Assembly: GCF_000687915.1 (NCBI RefSeq)
Contig: NZ_JHZY01000003.1
Coordinates: 1-20,101, forward strand
Reading direction: 5' to 3'
Source: Leeuwenhoekiella sp. MAR_2009_132
GTDB lineage: Bacteria > Bacteroidota > Bacteroidia > Flavobacteriales > Flavobacteriaceae
DNA length: 20,101 nucleotides
Shown: in pieces, positions 11,801 to 20,101 of the stretch
How positions within the stretch are numbered: position 1 is the stretch's first letter
How the letters are laid out: each line of letters opens with the position of its first letter
Notes under the pieces: generated by a model
Database searches by the model: none
Told to the model about the DNA's origin: nothing
The model's input: only the letters and a program-made list of their open reading frames with translations
Made by a program: the position numbers and the translations under genes

Positions 11801-14800
11801 TGTGATACTGGTACACCAGCATTATGTGATACAGCAACGGTAACTATCGAAGTTATTGCAGATACTAGAAACTTTACAGTAGCTAATGATGATGCATTCT
11901 TCGGATACCTAGGAGCTGAAATAACCGGAAACGTACTTACTAATGATAGCGATCCAGAAGGAGACCTTCCATTAGCTGTAACCGGAAACAGCAATGCAGC
12001 AAACGGAACAGTTACTTTAGCAGCAGACGGAAGCTTAAGCTATGTACCTAATGCAGGCTTTAGCGGTTCAGATCAATTTACTTATGATATAGTAGATACA
12101 GCTGGTTCAGTAGACACAGCGACTGTATACATTACTGTAGATCCTAGTGCGGCTAACACCATCCTTGCGATCAACGATATCAACGATACGTTTGTGAATC
12201 AAGCGGTAAGTGGTAACGTAGGAACCAACGATGAGAATCCTGACGGTCCTGTTGGAAGTGAGGTATTCACAGTGGTAACACAGCCTACAAACGGTACTTT
12301 GGTTTTCAATCCTGACGGAAGCTATACCTACACACCAAACGCAGACTTTATAGGTGAAGATACTTTCGCTTATCAGGTATGTGATGCAGGTATTCCACAG
12401 GCTTGTGACGGTGCAGATGTAACTATACAGGTATTGCCTTTAACTACTAATGAGAATGATCCACCGGTAGCTAATGACGATACAGCAATTACTGAAGCAG
12501 GAACACCTGTAGATGGTAATGTATTGACTAACGACTTTGATCCAGATGGCGGACCACTTACTGTAACCGGTAATACAAATCCAACAAACGGAACAGTAGT
12601 AGTTAATCCTGACGGAACATTCACCTATACTCCAAACCCTGATTTTACAGGAGAGGATAGTTTTGAATATACAGTATGTGATACTGGTACACCAGCATTA
12701 TGTGATACAGCAACGGTAACTATCGAAGTTATTGCAGATACTAGAAACTTTACAGTAGCTAATGACGATGCATTCTTCGGATACCTAGGAGCTGAAATAA
12801 CCGGAAACGTACTTACTAATGATAGCGATCCAGAAGGAGACCTTCCATTAGCTGTAACCGGAAACACCAATGCAGCAAACGGAACAGTTACTTTAGCAGC
12901 AGACGGAAGCTTAAGCTATGTACCTAATGCAGGCTTTAGCGGTTCAGATCAATTTACTTATGATATAGTAGATACAGCTGGTTCAGTAGATACAGCGACT
13001 GTATACATTACTGTAGATCCTAGTGCGGCTAACACCATCCTTGCGATCAACGATATCAACGATACGTTTGTGAATCAAGCGGTAAGTGGTAACGTAGGAA
13101 CCAATGATGAGAATTCTGACGGTCCTGTTGGAAGTGAGGTATTCACAGTGGTAACACAGCCTACAAACGGTACTTTGGTTTTCAATCCTGACGGAAGCTA
13201 TACCTACACACCAAACGCAGACTTTATAGGTGAAGATACTTTCGCTTATCAGGTATGTGATGCAGGTATTCCACAGGCTTGTGACGGTGCAGATGTAACT
13301 ATACAGGTATTGCCTGAAGGAACAATTGAAAACAATGCTCCTGTAGCTAATGATGATACGGCAATTACTGAAGCAGGTACACCTGTAGATGGTAATGTAT
13401 TAGCAAATGACTTTGATCCAGACGGAGATGTTCTTACTGTAACAAGTAATACTACTCCTGTTAATGGTACTTTAGTAATTAATCCTGACGGAACATTCAT
13501 CTATACTCCAAACCCTGATTTTACAGGAGAGGATAGTTTTGAATACACAGTATGTGATGATAATAACCCATCACTATGTGATACAGCAACTGTAACAATT
13601 GATGTTATTGCAAATGCAGGTAATACTATTGTAGCTAATGATGACGCTTATTTTGGTTTGATTGGAGAAGTAATTACAGGGAATGTACTTACTAATGATA
13701 GTGATCCAGAAGGAGATGATTTTACTGTAACTTCTAATACACAGCCTTCAAATGGAACAGTGGTTATACTAGCAGACGGTAGTCTTACATATACTCCAAA
13801 TGGAATTTATAGTGGTACAGACCAGTTTACGTACACAATTACAGATGATAATGGTGCTACTGATACAGCAACGGTTTACATCAGTATTGATCCTAGTCCA
13901 AATGGAGGTAATACCATACTAGCAGTTACTGATATCAATGATACGTTTGTTAACCAGCCGGTAAGTGGTAACGTAGGAACTAATGATGAGAATCCTGACG
14001 GTCCTGTTGGAAGTGAGGTATTCACAGTGGTAACACAGTCTACAAACGGTACTTTGGTATTCAATCCTGACGGAAGCTATACCTACACACCAAACACAGA
14101 CTTTATAGGTGATGATACATTTACATATCAAATATGTGACGGTGGAAGTCCTCAAGCTTGTGATACTGCATCGGTATATATTCAAGTTGTTCCTCTTGAA
14201 ACAACCCAGAATGACCCACCGGTAGCTAATGCAGATACAAATACTACAGAGGTAGGAGTTAGTATTGATGGTAATGTACTAAGTAATGATTTTGATCCAG
14301 ATGGTGATCCAATTACTGTAACTAGTAATACAAACCCTGCTAACGGAACAGTAGTAGTAAATCCTGACGGAAGCTATACATATACTCCGGGACCTGGTTT
14401 TGTTGGAGAGGATAGTTTTGAATATACAGTATGTGATAATGGTAATCCACAGGCTTGTGATTCAGCAATTGTAATAATCAATATTATACCTGATGCAGGT
14501 AACATTACAAATGCTAACGATGATGCATACTTTGGGGAGACTAATGAGAGTATAAGTGGTAATGTTCTTGATAATGATACTGATCCAGAAGGGCAAACAC
14601 AATTAGTAGATGTGGCATTGTCACCTGCTAATGGTCCTGCAAACGGAACAGTAGTTATTAACGCTGACGGTACTTTTATTTACACGCCAAATACAGACTT
14701 TGCAGGTAATGATCAATTTACATATCAGATATTTGATGCAGGTTCTCCTGTAGCAACTGATACAGCAACAGTTTATATCTTAGTATCTGAGAAGCCAAAT

Positions 14801-15925
14801 CCTGAAATACAACTTGTGAAAACAGGAGTATTTAATGATGAGAATGCAGATGCATTTGCGCAAGTAGGAGAGACTATTACTTATACCTTCACGGTTACCA
14901 ATACAGGTAATACAGTTGTAAGTGGTATTGTAATCGACGATGCATTCTTAGGTATTACTGGATTAATTATAGATCCTGCAGATTTATCACCTGGAGATAT
15001 TGGTGTTGCAACAGCGAGCTATACAATCACTCAAACTGATATTGAGGCAGGATTTGTAACAAACTCTGCTTTAGCGACAGGTAAAGATCCATTTGATGAG
15101 GATGTAACCGATACATCAGATAACGGCGATGAGACTGTAGATGATGATGGTGATGGTGATCCTACAAACGATCCTACAATTACAAATACTCCTGGCTTAA
15201 CAGGTCTTAGTGTATATAAATTTGGAACGTGGAATGACGAGGATGGTGATCAAGTGCCTGAAGTGGGTGAGACTATTACCTATACCTTTACAGTAAGAAA
15301 TACTGGTGAAACAGCTATATTTGATATAGTGATCGATGATCCACTAGTGACTGTAACAGGAGGGCCTATAGATTTAGCAGCAGGTGCAGTTGATACAGAC
15401 ACATTTAGTGCTGTCTATGTGATCACACAGGATGATATAGAAAATGCAGGTGTTAAAAACCAGGCTATAGGAAGTGGTGTATTAACTAATGGAAATGTTA
15501 TAGAGGATTTATCAGATAATGGTGATGATACTGTCGAAACTGTAGATAATCCAGATGATGCAGATGGTGATCCAACGAATGATCCTACGTTTACAAGATT
15601 AGATGGTGTATTAGATAGAGAAGATATCATTGTATACAATGTAATGACGCCAAACGGTGATGGTCTAAACGATGTGTTTATGATACAGAACATAACTGAT
15701 TTCCCTAATAATACGGTTCAAATATTTAACCGTTGGGGTGTAGAAGTGTTCAGTACTAAGGGTTATGATCCTAATTCAGATAATGCATTTAGAGGATTCT
15801 CTGATGGTCGTGCAACCGTAAGAAGAGGCGAGCGTTTACCTACAGGTACTTACTATTACATCATTACTTATGAAAGAGATAGTGGAGAAATACGTAAGTT
15901 GGCTTCATTCTTATACATTAACTAA
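2825..15925 (+). CDS. Giant repetitive cell-surface adhesin, T9SS type B substrate
   Basis: A 4366-residue secreted adhesin, SprB-like in architecture but not shown to be SprB. Order by residue: signal peptide 1-23 (cleavage near GQAQ); N-terminal globular region about 25-385 with the YLYWTAGD and [10 protein letters not shown] motifs seen at the start of DUF11-type surface proteins; DUF11-like domain about 386-525; Big_9 cadherin-like domain about 534-630; a cysteine-containing domain about 643-855; a carboxypeptidase-regulatory/SdrD B-like domain about 861-950; two Big_9 domains about 960-1164; a diverged Calx-beta domain 1164-1272; six near-identical Calx-beta repeats 1273-1944; seven three-domain Big_9 super-repeats 1945-3988; two DUF11 domains about 3990-4265; type B C-terminal domain 4266-4366. 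The many Asp/Asn-rich loops suggest calcium-dependent stiffening. It is expected to be exported by Sec and the T9SS and to form a long surface filament for adhesion or gliding. The ORF is uninterrupted over 13.1 kb, unlike its neighbours. The start follows the upstream stop by 7 bases and gives a good signal peptide. Confidence 0.95.
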   Translation: MKIKITLSLLGFLIVGGIFTGQAQLKNSFDVRYSETLRGNFTTIANNNMSRTATSAYTGEDGNHNFQDNVYVDIDSDVTTFNSSSASLSSVGTGSCVSIRKVYLYWTAGDKEPGDRNSSDNQPNWNYNQVKLKLPRQTAYTTVTADEVLYRGRTEHFSNDPYACVKDITSLVQGIGDYTGSYTVANVEAKTGTIIGHQGANGGDIIGASAGWQIVVVYENTNLPARNVTIFDGFANVTRNNGENNYDIRVEGFRTIPVGAVNADVVFGALEGDRDLTGDRLQIRNASNSYTDISTALRPEDNFFNSKITRYGQDVTNRVPASTNTLGFDAGVFTLNNPNNSLLGNDQTSTILRLTSTQETYSLYMVGLAVEVYEPELSPLLLTTNLGAQNELIIDQTVRATFQVKNFGNDDMKNLSISYVVPSSVNYVPNASLLPAGVTVNYVAGTRTLNFGFADNIVEVGDAVLSVGFDLKASSDCSLAGTQFNLQLNANYRGVKNTTQKTTLSSSALSGACPVGNLQPSRITLVASGACKPTAVNDSASTQVDSPLNIDVVINDNFGGDGPASQAIVVASNPSNGTAVVDTNGTPNDPTDDTILYTPALGYVGSDSFTYTIKDANGDTSTATVDVTVSNVIVTPPGQRNCDCAPFYQNSNFVNPVKISGTNLQPGAVYRFSNVFTDSPSPIDALVKIVKFNNGASLLNIDVAGQGVPANFQPQIKSSTNGDQSVEFEITFVTGGGNYGNEVVISFFGTPFDIDGDSQRTREYAELSLPDAYYQSADTRISIQRKIGSVRGTAINPTTAPGGDISSDARYTFSNYWEGKSKLNYTIGKENGNSDRYYSLALKNANYANPQSTIVTAPVICGNVSDEGGDPLRGVKVNITGTDGSSATLSTDINGNYRYQTSIPSALVDVTYTITETDLENYVSISDADGGPDFNKITRVVNLMSTCQNNFVDDGRPLAQDDAAQASPLRPIQPVNIRVLENDIFGPDGPSTGTITIVSQPAVGSAVVNNSGTPNDPTDDFITYNPPLLNLVPVQLTYQICDSDGDCDTAVVRIGILDDSPRAQDDQYTVSEDSQNNPLTVLVNDDFGNDGPGSLSVVSGPSNGTLTPNNNGTPGDLSDDFFTYTPNADYFGNDLFTYQICDADSPISDRECSTATVRILVAADPTLSVQPVQVVEGQPLQFVFTISDVSTEDVVIQVNTSDVSATAGLDYTAAVNQIITIPAGQLTANYVVNSLEDIIYENSEVFNIQGSVQTNNTRNLTVSTTGTITDNDGAAPTITIADVTVAEGVDAVFVVTLDKPSYEDIVVDITFADGTATNPEDYTDGTPLQVTIPAGQTTSGPITFPTVDDALFEVDENFTVTGTVASGTTAAPNATGTGTITDNDGAAPTITIADVTVAEGVDAVFVVTLDKPSYEDIVVDITFADGTATNPEDYTDGTPLQVTIPAGQTTSGPITFPTVDDALFEVNENFTVTGTVASGTTAAPSASGTGTITDNDGAAPTITIADVTVAEGADAVFVVTLDKPSYEDIVVDITFADGTATNPEDYTDGTPLQVTIPAGQTTSGPITFPTVDDALFEVDENFTVTGTVASGTTAAPSATGTGTITDNDGAAPTITIADVTVAEGVDAVFVVTLDKPSYEDIVVDITFADGTATNPEDYTDGTPLQVTIPAGQTTSGPITFPTVDDALFEVDENFTVTGTVASGTTAAPNATGTGTITDNDGAAPTITIADVTVAEGADAVFVVTLDKPSYEDIVVDITFADGTATNPEDYTDGTPLQVTIPAGQTTSGPITFPTVDDALFEVNENFTVTGTVASGTTAAPSATGTGTITDNDGAAPTITIADVTVAEGADAVFVVTLDKPSYEDIVVDITFADGTATNPEDYTDGTPLQVTIPAGQTTSGPITFPTVDDTAFEDDETFIVIATVSLGTTDNLSDTATGTIESNEILAINDINDTFVNQAVSGNVGTNDENPDGPVGSEVFTVVTQPTNGTLVFNPDGSYTYTPNADFIGEDTFAYQVCDAGIPQACDSADVTIQVLPLTTNENDPPVANDDTAITEAGTPVDGNVLTNDFDPDGGPLTVTGNTNPTNGTVVVNPDGTFTYTPNPDFTGEDSFEYTVCDNGTPALCDTATVTIEVIADTRNFTVANDDAFFGYLGAEITGNVLTNDSDPEGDLPLAVTGNTNAANGTVTLAADGSLSYVPNAGFSGSDQFTYDIVDTAGSVDTATVYITVDPSAANTILAINDINDTFVNQAVSGNVGTNDENPDGPVGSEVFTVVTQPTNGTLVFNPDGSYTYTPNADFIGEDTFAYQVCDAGIPQACDGADVTIQVLPLTTNENDPPVANDDTAITEAGTPVDGNVLTNDFDPDGGPLTVTGNTNPTNGTVVVNPDGTFTYTPNPDFTGEDSFEYTVCDTGTPALCDTATVTIEVIADTRNFTVANDDAFFGYLGAEITGNVLTNDSDPEGDLPLAVTGNSNAANGTVTLAADGSLSYVPNAGFSGSDQFTYDIVDTAGSVDTATVYITVDPSAANTILAINDINDTFVNQAVSGNVGTNDENPDGPVGSEVFTVVTQPTNGTLVFNPDGSYTYTPNADFIGEDTFAYQVCDAGIPQACDGADVTIQVLPLTTNENDPPVANDDTAITEAGTPVDGNVLTNDFDPDGGPLTVTGNTNPTNGTVVVNPDGTFTYTPNPDFTGEDSFEYTVCDTGTPALCDTATVTIEVIADTRNFTVANDDAFFGYLGAEITGNVLTNDSDPEGDLPLAVTGNTNAANGTVTLAADGSLSYVPNAGFSGSDQFTYDIVDTAGSVDTATVYITVDPSAANTILAINDINDTFVNQAVSGNVGTNDENPDGPVGSEVFTVVTQPTNGTLVFNPDGSYTYTPNADFIGEDTFAYQVCDAGIPQACDSADVTIQVLPLTTNENDPPVANDDTAITEAGTPVDGNVLTNDFDPDGGPLTVTGNTNPTNGTVVVNPDGTFTYTPNPDFTGEDSFEYTVCDTGTPALCDTATVTIEVIADTRNFTVANDDAFFGYLGAEITGNVLTNDSDPEGDLPLAVTGNSNAANGTVTLAADGSLSYVPNAGFSGSDQFTYDIVDTAGSVDTATVYITVDPSAANTILAINDINDTFVNQAVSGNVGTNDENPDGPVGSEVFTVVTQPTNGTLVFNPDGSYTYTPNADFIGEDTFAYQVCDAGIPQACDGADVTIQVLPLTTNENDPPVANDDTAITEAGTPVDGNVLTNDFDPDGGPLTVTGNTNPTNGTVVVNPDGTFTYTPNPDFTGEDSFEYTVCDTGTPALCDTATVTIEVIADTRNFTVANDDAFFGYLGAEITGNVLTNDSDPEGDLPLAVTGNTNAANGTVTLAADGSLSYVPNAGFSGSDQFTYDIVDTAGSVDTATVYITVDPSAANTILAINDINDTFVNQAVSGNVGTNDENSDGPVGSEVFTVVTQPTNGTLVFNPDGSYTYTPNADFIGEDTFAYQVCDAGIPQACDGADVTIQVLPEGTIENNAPVANDDTAITEAGTPVDGNVLANDFDPDGDVLTVTSNTTPVNGTLVINPDGTFIYTPNPDFTGEDSFEYTVCDDNNPSLCDTATVTIDVIANAGNTIVANDDAYFGLIGEVITGNVLTNDSDPEGDDFTVTSNTQPSNGTVVILADGSLTYTPNGIYSGTDQFTYTITDDNGATDTATVYISIDPSPNGGNTILAVTDINDTFVNQPVSGNVGTNDENPDGPVGSEVFTVVTQSTNGTLVFNPDGSYTYTPNTDFIGDDTFTYQICDGGSPQACDTASVYIQVVPLETTQNDPPVANADTNTTEVGVSIDGNVLSNDFDPDGDPITVTSNTNPANGTVVVNPDGSYTYTPGPGFVGEDSFEYTVCDNGNPQACDSAIVIINIIPDAGNITNANDDAYFGETNESISGNVLDNDTDPEGQTQLVDVALSPANGPANGTVVINADGTFIYTPNTDFAGNDQFTYQIFDAGSPVATDTATVYILVSEKPNPEIQLVKTGVFNDENADAFAQVGETITYTFTVTNTGNTVVSGIVIDDAFLGITGLIIDPADLSPGDIGVATASYTITQTDIEAGFVTNSALATGKDPFDEDVTDTSDNGDETVDDDGDGDPTNDPTITNTPGLTGLSVYKFGTWNDEDGDQVPEVGETITYTFTVRNTGETAIFDIVIDDPLVTVTGGPIDLAAGAVDTDTFSAVYVITQDDIENAGVKNQAIGSGVLTNGNVIEDLSDNGDDTVETVDNPDDADGDPTNDPTFTRLDGVLDREDIIVYNVMTPNGDGLNDVFMIQNITDFPNNTVQIFNRWGVEVFSTKGYDPNSDNAFRGFSDGRATVRRGERLPTGTYYYIITYERDSGEIRKLASFLYIN
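6641..8656 (+). repeat. Six tandem 336-bp Calx-beta repeats
   Basis: Units begin at 6641, 6977, 7313, 7649, 7985 and 8321, exactly 336 bases (112 residues) apart. Each encodes one Calx-beta domain starting [11 protein letters not shown] and ending GTITDND. The first five are nearly identical at the DNA level; the sixth is identical until about 8551 and then diverges ([10 protein letters not shown]) to the end of the domain. A more distant Calx-beta copy precedes the array at about 6312-6640. Calx-beta domains are known calcium-binding beta-sandwiches. Confidence 0.97.
8657..14788 (+). repeat. Seven tandem ~876-bp super-repeats, each of three Big_9 domains
   Basis: Units begin at 8657, 9533, 10409, 11285, 12161, 13037 and 13916. 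The first five are exactly 876 bases (292 residues) and nearly identical. The sixth (879 bases) is identical only up to about 13314 and then diverges, and the seventh (873 bases) is diverged but keeps near-identical DNA in its first domain (around 13961-14098). Each unit is an A-B-C trio: domain A starts [11 protein letters not shown], domain B starts [13 protein letters not shown], domain C starts [11 protein letters not shown]. Each domain ends with the Big_9/cadherin-like pattern NGT..PDG.ftYTPn.dF.G.D.F.Y...D...tatv. Confidence 0.97.
14792..15619 (+). other. Two DUF11-type domains between the repeat array and the sorting domain
   Basis: Two related segments, each beginning with a Lys-Thr/Lys-Phe-Gly-(Val/Thr) strand and then [14 protein letters not shown], the signature of DUF11 (conserved repeat) domains of bacterial surface proteins. 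Each ends in an acidic linker ([13 protein letters not shown] and [11 protein letters not shown]) that resembles thrombospondin-type calcium loops. They probably form the stalk nearest the cell surface, just before the T9SS sorting domain. Confidence 0.8.
15620..15925 (+). other. T9SS type B C-terminal sorting domain (gliding motility-associated CTD)
   Basis: The last 101 residues carry the hallmarks of the CHU_C / TIGR04131 family: [13 protein letters not shown], then [12 protein letters not shown], then [12 protein letters not shown] and a terminal FLYIN. Type B domains direct proteins through the type IX secretion system. In Flavobacterium johnsoniae SprB, such a domain works together with a PorP/SprF-like partner, and such a gene follows here. 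Confidence 0.95.
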
Positions 15926-15963
15926 TAAAGCATCACTCAATGAGTAATTATAGTAACAAGCTT

Positions 15964-16907
15964 ATGACGATGAATAAAAACTAGGTAAGTTAATTGTACT
16001 AGTTGTTTTGCTTTTTGCAGGATCTAGTTATGGTCAGCAAGATCCCCAGTATACACAATACATGTATAATCCCTTGGTAATAAACCCTGCTTATGCAGGT
16101 AACCGAGGGGTTACCAGTATTGTATTGTTGCATCGCAGTCAATGGGTAGGTTTAGATGGTGCTCCACGTACACAGAATCTTTCAGTGCATAGTCCTGTAG
16201 GATTAGGTAAGGTAGGTGTAGGATTTAGCTTAGTAAATGATGTACTAGGACCAGCCAGAGAAACTAATTTTAGTGGAGATTTTAGTTATACTATAGAAAC
16301 TGGAGCAGAGGGTAAATTCAGTTTTGGTATTAAAGGAACTTTAAATTTATTAGATGTAGACTTTAGTAGAACTAATCCTTTTAATGCTGGTGATCCATTT
16401 TTAATTAATATAGACAATAAACTTTCTCCTAATGTGGGAGTAGGGATATTCTATCACAATTCTAAATTTTATGGAGGTTTGTCTGCACCTTACCTACTTC
16501 AGACAGATCATTTTGAAAGAAGTGGTACTAGCGGAGCTGAAACTTTTGTAGCTGAGGAACGAATTCATTATTATGGTTTAGCAGGTTATGTTTTTGACAT
16601 AGGTAGAGATGTAAAATTTAAACCTTCAACGCTTGTCAAAATGGTAGCTGGCGCTCCATTAGCAGTAGATGTAAATGCAAATTTTATTCTATGATAAACT
16701 TACTTTAGGAGCATCTTACAGATGAGTGCTGCTTTGAGCGGTCTTGTAGGTTTTCAGGTTTCTGATGGAATGTTAATAGGATTTGCTTACGATAGAGAAA
16801 GTACAGACTTGGGTAATGCTACTTACAATGATGGTACTTATGAACTATTTATACGCTTTGAATTATTCAAGGAGTATAACAGAATGCTTACGCCGCGATT
16901 CTTTTAA
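15964..16907 (+). CDS. PorP/SprF-family outer-membrane protein, frameshifted in this sequence
   Basis: PorP/SprF-family proteins sit in the outer membrane and are needed for secretion or anchoring of T9SS type B substrates. Joined frames give about 312 residues, normal for the family. A short signal peptide (ends SSYGQQ) is followed by the diagnostic QYTQYMYNPLVINPAYAG and then beta-barrel-like strands ending YNRMLTPRFF. Three frame breaks are visible: a missing base near 15981-15984 (codons 5-7), a change near 16682-16686 (one extra or two missing bases in a T-run, within NANFLFYDKL), and a missing base near 16720 (before MSAALSG). Start could be ATG 15964 or in-frame ATG 15970. The gene follows the adhesin by 38 bases with no terminator, so it is probably cotranscribed and dedicated to it. 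I infer the breaks are sequencing errors. Confidence 0.9.
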
Positions 16908-16927
16908 TTCCCTAAATTTTCAACCCC

Positions 16928-18838
16928 ATGAATCAAAAAATTATTTTTACACTGGTAATTTTACTATCGCTAGCTTCATTTAGTGTAAATGCTCAGGAGC
17001 GAGAAATAGCAAACGGAACCAAGCAATTTAACAGGTATGCTTTTGTAGACTCTCAAAAAATATTTTGAAAGTTGCTGAAGCAGGTTATGAGTCAGCAGAA
17101 CTTTTCAGTAAGCTGGGTGATGCATTTTATTATAATGCAGATTATACAGAAGCAGAAATGTGGTATCAGAAATTAGTGGAAAAATATCCTGCTGATGTTA
17201 CTCCAGACCAGTACTTTAGATACGCCCAAACCTTGAGAGCCATAAAAGAGTATGATAAATCTCTTGAGATGATTAAGCGCTACAAAGAGCTTATGAGCAC
17301 TGAAGGTACAGACTACTATAATGGTACAACTGCAGAAGTTCGTACAGGTTATGTAAATGGCACCTATGAAATTCAACGACTTAATGTAAATACCGTAGGC
17401 TATTCAGATTTGCACCTTCATTTTACGGTGAGCAATTAATGTTTGCATCGACTAGAGATACGGGTACAATGTCAACACGAATTCACAAATGGAATAACCA
17501 ACCTTTTTTAGATTTATATACAGGATCTATTGAAGACGATGGACAAGTTAAGTCTGCTAGTAAGTTAAAAGGCCCCGTAAATACAGAGTTTCACGAAAGT
17601 ACAGCGACTTTCTCTGCAGATGGAACTACTATGTACTTTACAAGAAATAACTTCACTAAAAATAATATAAAAGTGATTCTAACGCACTAATAAACTCAAG
17701 CTTTATAAATCTGTTAAAGGTAGCAGTGGGCAGTTTGGAGTTGCCACAGAGCTTCCGTTTAACAGTGATTCTTTTTCAACAGCGCATCCTGCCTTGTCTC
17801 CAGATGGTAAAACTTTATATTTTTGCTTCAGACCGTGATGGTTCTTTTGGAGAATCTGATATTTGGAAAGTTGAGCTAACAGATGCGGGTGGTTACGGTA
17901 CCCCTGAAAACCTGGGAGCTGCAGTAAATACACCGGGAAGAGAGACATTTCCTTTTGTAGACAAAAATGGTAAACTCTATTTCTCAACAGATGGCCGTGG
18001 TGGTTTAGGAGTTTAGATATTTACAGCTATGATTTGAAAAGAATGAAATAACAAATATTTGGCGAGCCTATAATAGCCCGAAAGACGATTTTACATTTAT
18101 ATACGATACCGAATCTGAAACCGGTTATTTTGCTTCTAATAGAGCAAATGACCCGTTAGATTGATAATATTTACGGTTTTGTACGTACTGCTTGTGATAG
18201 TAAAGTGAACATTCTTGTTGTTGATAAAGCTACAGGAAACCACTAAATAATTCATTGATAGGAGTGCGTAATCTAGAGAATGAACTTATGTTTCTGGTGA
18301 AACTGAAGAGCCCAACGCTTTCTTATTTATTTGAAAATCCTAATTGTGATACAGACTATTTTGTAAGAGCAGAAAAGAAGGATATATACAGCAGAAAAAT
18401 TAATAAACGTACTAAGAGAGTAGTGATGTTACCGTTGTAATTGAATTGAGCGTCTATTACACAATACCTCCAGACTTTTGACTTAGGTAAGCTAATTAAT
18501 CCTATCTAATTTTGATTTTGACAAATCAACATACTCCTGATGCAGCTGTAGAGTTAGCTAAAATCATTGAAGTACTGAAAGAGTTCCAATGTTAAGAATA
18601 GACGTTAGATCTCACACAGATATTAGAGGAGTAGACTGCGTATAACTTAGCTTTATCGGAGAGCGTAATAAATCTACAATAAATTACATCATCGAAAAAG
18701 GTGGTAATGCTAAAGAGCGTTTAACCGGAAGAGGTTATGGAGAGACACAACTTTTAAATAAATGTAGCAATGGGTTAAATGTAGTGAGAAGATCACCAGC
18801 TTAACCGTAGAAGTGAATTCATTGTTCAAGACTATTAA
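16928..18838 (+). CDS. OmpA-family protein with TPR and beta-propeller (PorE-like), heavily frameshifted
   Basis: This is the usual partner downstream of PorP/SprF genes: an envelope protein that binds peptidoglycan through its OmpA C-terminal domain. Joined frames give about 639 residues: signal peptide (ends SVNAQE), TPR-like helices about 30-140 (FSKLGDAFYYNADYTEAE, KEYDKSLEMI), WD40-like PD40 beta-propeller blades (TFSADGTTMYFTRNN, ALSPDGKTLYFASDRDG, GRGGLGGLDIY), a carboxypeptidase-regulatory-like region, and an OmpA_C domain with IYFDFDKS, RSHTDIRG and NRRSEF. About 19 single-base indels interrupt it, for example near 17063-17066, 17409, 17669-17672, 17689, 17820-17824, 18010, 18042, 18163, 18241, 18420, 18477, 18508 and several between 18529 and 18790; many are in homopolymers. 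The preserved protein signal between them argues for sequencing error. It starts 20 bases after the porP-like stop. Confidence 0.88.
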
Positions 18839-18863
18839 TGCGCATTTAATATAACAAATACCC

Positions 18864-18890
18864 AAAAGCCTTCTGAATAAGAAGGCTTTT
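18864..18890 (+). terminator. Intrinsic hairpin terminator after the adhesin operon
   Basis: A perfect 11-bp stem, AAAAGCCTTCT (18864-18874) and AGAAGGCTTTT (18880-18890), encloses a 5-base loop (GAATA). The 3' arm ends in TTTT, and the 5' arm begins with AAAA, so it could also work in reverse. It lies 25 bases after the stop of the OmpA-family gene and closes the adhesin operon before idi. Confidence 0.9.
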
Positions 18891-18908
18891 CTATTGTAAG
18901 CCCTTAGT

Positions 18909-18916
18909 TGTATTTG
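18909..18916 (+). promoter_or_regulatory. Possible -7 element of the idi operon promoter
   Basis: TGTATTTG differs from the Bacteroidota -7 consensus TAnnTTTG at one fixed position and lies 22 bases before the idi ATG, just after the terminator, where a promoter for idi-queD-bcp is expected. No clear -33 box is present. Confidence 0.3.
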
Positions 18917-18938
18917 TACATTTACAATAAAAAGAAAT

Positions 18939-19447
18939 ATGAATGAAGAACTTGTCATTCTGTTGATGAAAATGATCAACAAGTAGGATTAATGCCCAAG
19001 ATGGAAGCTCACGAAAAAGCCTTATTACATAGGGCGTTTTCAGTTTTGTTTTAATGAAAACAAAGAGCTTATGTAACAACGAAGAGCTTTACATAAGTAT
19101 CATTCTCCCAGGTTTATGGACGAATACTTGTTGTAGTCATCAGCGCGAAGGCGATCTAATATTGCGCCGGTAGCGCAGACTTATGGAAGAAATTGGGTTT
19201 TGTTACAGAACTGGAAGAAAGTTTTCCATTATTATACAAAGCTCCATTTGATAACGGTTTGACTGACACGAATTTGATCATATACTGTTAGGCAATTATG
19301 AAGGTTTACCAAACCTTAATCCGATGAAGGTATCAGAATGGAAGTGGATGTCCCTTGAAGATATAAACTAGATATGATAAATAATCCTAAACGTGTATAC
19401 AGAATGGTTTAAGATTCATTTTTGATAAATTGTACAAAACACATTGA
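18939..19447 (+). CDS. idi: Isopentenyl-diphosphate delta-isomerase, type I, heavily frameshifted
   Basis: The enzyme interconverts isopentenyl and dimethylallyl diphosphate for isoprenoid synthesis in the cytoplasm. Joined frames give about 170 residues, normal for a bacterial type I (Nudix-fold) enzyme. Visible landmarks are LVDENDQQVG and KMEAHEKALLHRAFSVFVF at the N-terminus, the active-site segment WTNTCCSH at about 19117-19140, a Nudix-like RLMEEIGF near 19170-19200, and EFDHILLGNYEG followed by EWKWMS near the C-terminus. A dozen or so single-base indels break the frame, so no single frame holds more than about 35 residues; exact indel positions in the middle are uncertain. The stop at 19445-19447 is 3 bases before queD, indicating an operon. 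Confidence 0.85.
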
Positions 19448-19450
19448 GCA

Positions 19451-19859
19451 ATGAGTGTAACAGTTAAGCGTAGAGCGCATTTTAACGCTGCTCACAGACT
19501 TTTTAGGTCAGACTGGGATGCTGATAAGAATTTTGAAATATTCGGAAAATGTAGCTATCCTAACTACCACGGGCATAATTATGATCTAATAGTGGCTGTA
19601 ACGGGAGAGATAGATCCTGAAACCGGTTTTGTAATTGATTTAAAAATTTAAAAGATTTATAAAATCTGAAATTGAAGAACCTTTTGATCATAAAAATCTA
19701 AATCTGGATGTTCCAGAATTTTCTAATTTAAATCCTACGGCAGAAAACATTTGTGTGGTTATTTATGATAAGCTTCGTAGAAAATTAGAAGATAAATTTA
19801 AAATTGAAATTACGTTGTATGAAACTCCGCGTAATTTTGTCACGTATTCAGGAAGTTAA
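19451..19859 (+). CDS. queD: 6-pyruvoyl/6-carboxytetrahydropterin synthase (QueD/PTPS family), frameshifted
   Basis: QueD-family enzymes convert dihydroneopterin triphosphate to 6-carboxytetrahydropterin in queuosine synthesis; the closely related PTPS makes 6-pyruvoyltetrahydropterin. Joined frames give 136 residues. Zinc ligands are His15 (HFNAAHRL) and His40 and His42 (YHGHNY), and the catalytic Cys34 is in GKCSYPN. The C-terminal YETPRNFVTY carries the conserved glutamate. The CSYPNYHGHNY spacing is like the PTPS type, so QueD versus PTPS activity is not settled by sequence alone. Two missing bases, in the A-run at about 19646-19650 and near 19660-19664, break the frame after FVIDLK. ATG at 19451 follows the idi stop by 3 bases. 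Confidence 0.88.
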
Positions 19860-19862
19860 GCT

Positions 19863-20101
19863 ATGCTGCAATTAGGAGATAAATTACCCGTTTTTGAATT
19901 AGAAGATCAACGTGCTGAAATATTTAGTTCTGTAAATATTGAGAATAAGGCTGTTGTTATTTATTTCTATCCTAAAGACTTTACGCCCGGGTGCACCGCA
20001 GAAGCTTGTGAATTTAGAGATAAATATGAAGACTTCAAGGATGCAGGAGCGGTGGTAATAGGAATCAGTTCTGATGATACCGCATCTCACGCAAAATTTT
20101 C
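19863..20101 (+). CDS. bcp: Peroxiredoxin, BCP/PrxQ type (5' part, runs off window)
   Basis: This thiol peroxidase reduces hydrogen peroxide and organic hydroperoxides in the cytoplasm. The 79 complete codons present show the family start (LQLGDKLPVFELEDQ) and the active-site block YFYPKDFTPGCTAEACEF: peroxidatic Cys44 in the TPGCT motif and a second cysteine, Cys49, five residues later, the hallmark of the BCP/PrxQ class. Further on, VVIGISSDD is also typical. No indel is seen in the visible part. It begins 3 bases after the queD stop and is cut by the window end at 20101, so the C-terminal half is missing here. Confidence 0.93.
   Translation, partial: MLQLGDKLPVFELEDQRAEIFSSVNIENKAVVIYFYPKDFTPGCTAEACEFRDKYEDFKDAGAVVIGISSDDTASHAKF

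Noticed and set aside
6641..14788. Tandem repeats as a CRISPR array
   Set aside because: The units are contiguous coding repeats of 336 and 876 bases with no spacers and no cas genes.
6787..15693. Many minus-strand ORFs of 60-92 codons repeating at 336- and 876-base spacing
   Set aside because: They are shadows of the repetitive adhesin on the opposite strand, without signal, motif or upstream signals of their own.
15926..15963. Inverted repeat ACTCA/TGAGT after the adhesin as a terminator
   Set aside because: The arms are 5 bases with a one-base centre and no T-run, so it is unlikely to terminate; the next gene is probably cotranscribed.
18710..19079. Minus-strand ORFs of 90 and 62 codons across the OmpA/idi junction
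   Set aside because: They run antisense through the OmpA_C domain, terminator and idi start, and show no protein-family features.
16928..19447. OmpA-family gene and idi as true pseudogenes
   Set aside because: Protein-level conservation, including catalytic and binding motifs, is intact between the breaks, and the breaks are single bases, many in homopolymers.

Overview
The window is a piece of a Bacteroidota chromosome, most likely from a marine or aquatic member of Flavobacteriaceae. The evidence is strongly AT-rich intergenic DNA, absence of Shine-Dalgarno sites, matches to the Bacteroidota -7 promoter element (TAnnTTTG), a type IX secretion system (T9SS) type B sorting domain, a PorP/SprF-family protein, and the compact idi-queD-bcp gene order. 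The species cannot be named from the sequence.

Layout. (1) 41-1630, minus strand: prfC (peptide chain release factor 3), complete in content but broken by six single-base indels. (2) 1631-2292: AT-rich, gene-free region that must hold the divergent promoters. (3) 2293-15925, plus strand: a small exported Ig-like protein (174 aa), then after 7 bases a giant cell-surface adhesin of 4366 aa. The adhesin carries a signal peptide, an N-terminal globular region, 7 Calx-beta domains (6 nearly identical, 336-bp period), about 24 cadherin/Ig-like Big_9 domains (most in a three-domain, 876-bp super-repeat), two DUF11-type domains and a C-terminal T9SS type B sorting domain. (4) 15964-18838: a PorP/SprF-family outer-membrane protein and an OmpA-family lipid/peptidoglycan-side partner (TPR, beta-propeller, OmpA_C), both broken by indels, closed by a strong hairpin terminator at 18864-18890. 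(5) 18939-20101: idi (isopentenyl-diphosphate isomerase, many indels), queD/PTPS-like pterin synthase (two indels) and the start of a BCP/PrxQ peroxiredoxin, each separated from the next by 3 bases.

How the genes work together. The 174-aa protein, adhesin, PorP/SprF and OmpA-family protein read as one adhesin export and display operon: the adhesin crosses the inner membrane by Sec, leaves through the T9SS by its type B C-terminal domain, and the PorP/SprF plus OmpA-family pair is the expected partner at the outer membrane. The housekeeping genes on either side are unrelated to it.

The most striking features are the mosaic of recent duplications in the repeat array (including about 1 kb that matches exactly by eye at a 1752-base offset), a base-composition and codon shift inside the array, an A-B-C domain order with cysteine pairs only in A and B, and a very uneven distribution of frameshifts: about forty in roughly 6 kb of flanking genes and none in the 13.6 kb of the adhesin and its upstream partner. 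The flanking frameshifts look like sequencing or assembly errors rather than gene decay.
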